NCBI GenBank assembly: GCA_009781525.1
Contig: WQXZ01000098.1
Location: 1 to 6,660, forward strand
DNA from: Coriobacteriia bacterium
GTDB lineage: Bacteria > Actinomycetota > Coriobacteriia > Coriobacteriales > UBA8131
Direction: 5' to 3'
Length of the DNA: 6,660 bases
This document shows, piece after piece, positions 6,640 to 6,660 of the stretch. Made by a program: the position numbers and the translations under genes. The notes beneath the pieces were generated by a model. It searched no databases. It saw only the letters and a program-made list of their open reading frames with translations, and was not told where the DNA came from. Every line of letters begins with the position of its first letter. Within the stretch, counting starts at the first letter, position 1.

Positions 6640-6660
6640 CGACCTGTCGATAACAGATCG
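6640..6660. repeat. Imperfect inverted repeat / RNA hairpin upstream of the transporter ATPase
   Basis: The plus strand has CGACCTGT, a 5-nt centre CGATA, then ACAGATCG. In minus-strand RNA the arms pair over 8 bp, with one G-U pair and a UAUCG loop. No U-run follows, so it does not look like a simple intrinsic terminator. It sits 34 nt before the ATPase start, and the repeat may extend beyond the window. It could be an intercistronic stem-loop that stabilises or partly attenuates a message from an upstream gene, or a 21-bp operator palindrome. The rest of 6606-6639 shows no clear promoter. Confidence 0.4.

Overview
This is an ordinary, gene-dense bacterial stretch, read entirely from the minus strand. 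From right to left it holds a three-gene ABC importer cassette (one tandem ATPase and two permeases), then valyl-tRNA synthetase (valS), then the first codons of one more gene that runs off the left edge. No transposon, phage gene, CRISPR array, rRNA or tRNA gene was seen. The longer plus-strand open frames lie inside these genes and look like antisense shadows.

The importer belongs to the BMP-type (basic membrane protein) nucleoside uptake family, the group of Bacillus subtilis NupNOPQ (YufNOPQ) and Lactococcus BmpA-NupABC. The ATPase (5070-6605) has two nucleotide-binding domains. Permease 1 (3776-5077) and permease 2 (2808-3773) are the two different membrane subunits. The lipoprotein that would capture the substrate is not in the window and may lie just right of 6660. 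The genes are tightly packed: ATPase and permease 1 overlap by 8 nt, and permease 1 and permease 2 are 2 nt apart. The permeases start with TTG and GTG, each behind a G-rich Shine-Dalgarno-like sequence, so they are probably translationally coupled.

valS (start 2773, 899 residues) follows permease 2 after 34 nt, too little for a T-box leader. It carries the expected synthetase and editing motifs, with an unusual IMSKS in place of KMSKS. The next gene starts at 36 with a clear ribosome binding site. Its first 12 residues would fit FolC, which often follows valS in Gram-positive bacteria, but this is only suggestive. The likely transcript order is therefore [upstream gene?]-ATPase-permease 1-permease 2-valS-[next gene]: nucleoside salvage linked to a translation housekeeping gene.

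Strong Shine-Dalgarno use, TTG and GTG starts, the cysteine-rich valS type and the roughly balanced base composition suggest a Gram-positive bacterium, either a Coriobacteriia-like actinobacterium or a clostridial relative. This placement is tentative. I found no convincing novel system. The points most worth a second look are the degenerate ABC signature in the first ATPase domain, the long acidic/proline-rich tail on permease 1, the IMSKS variant, and a hairpin at the right edge.
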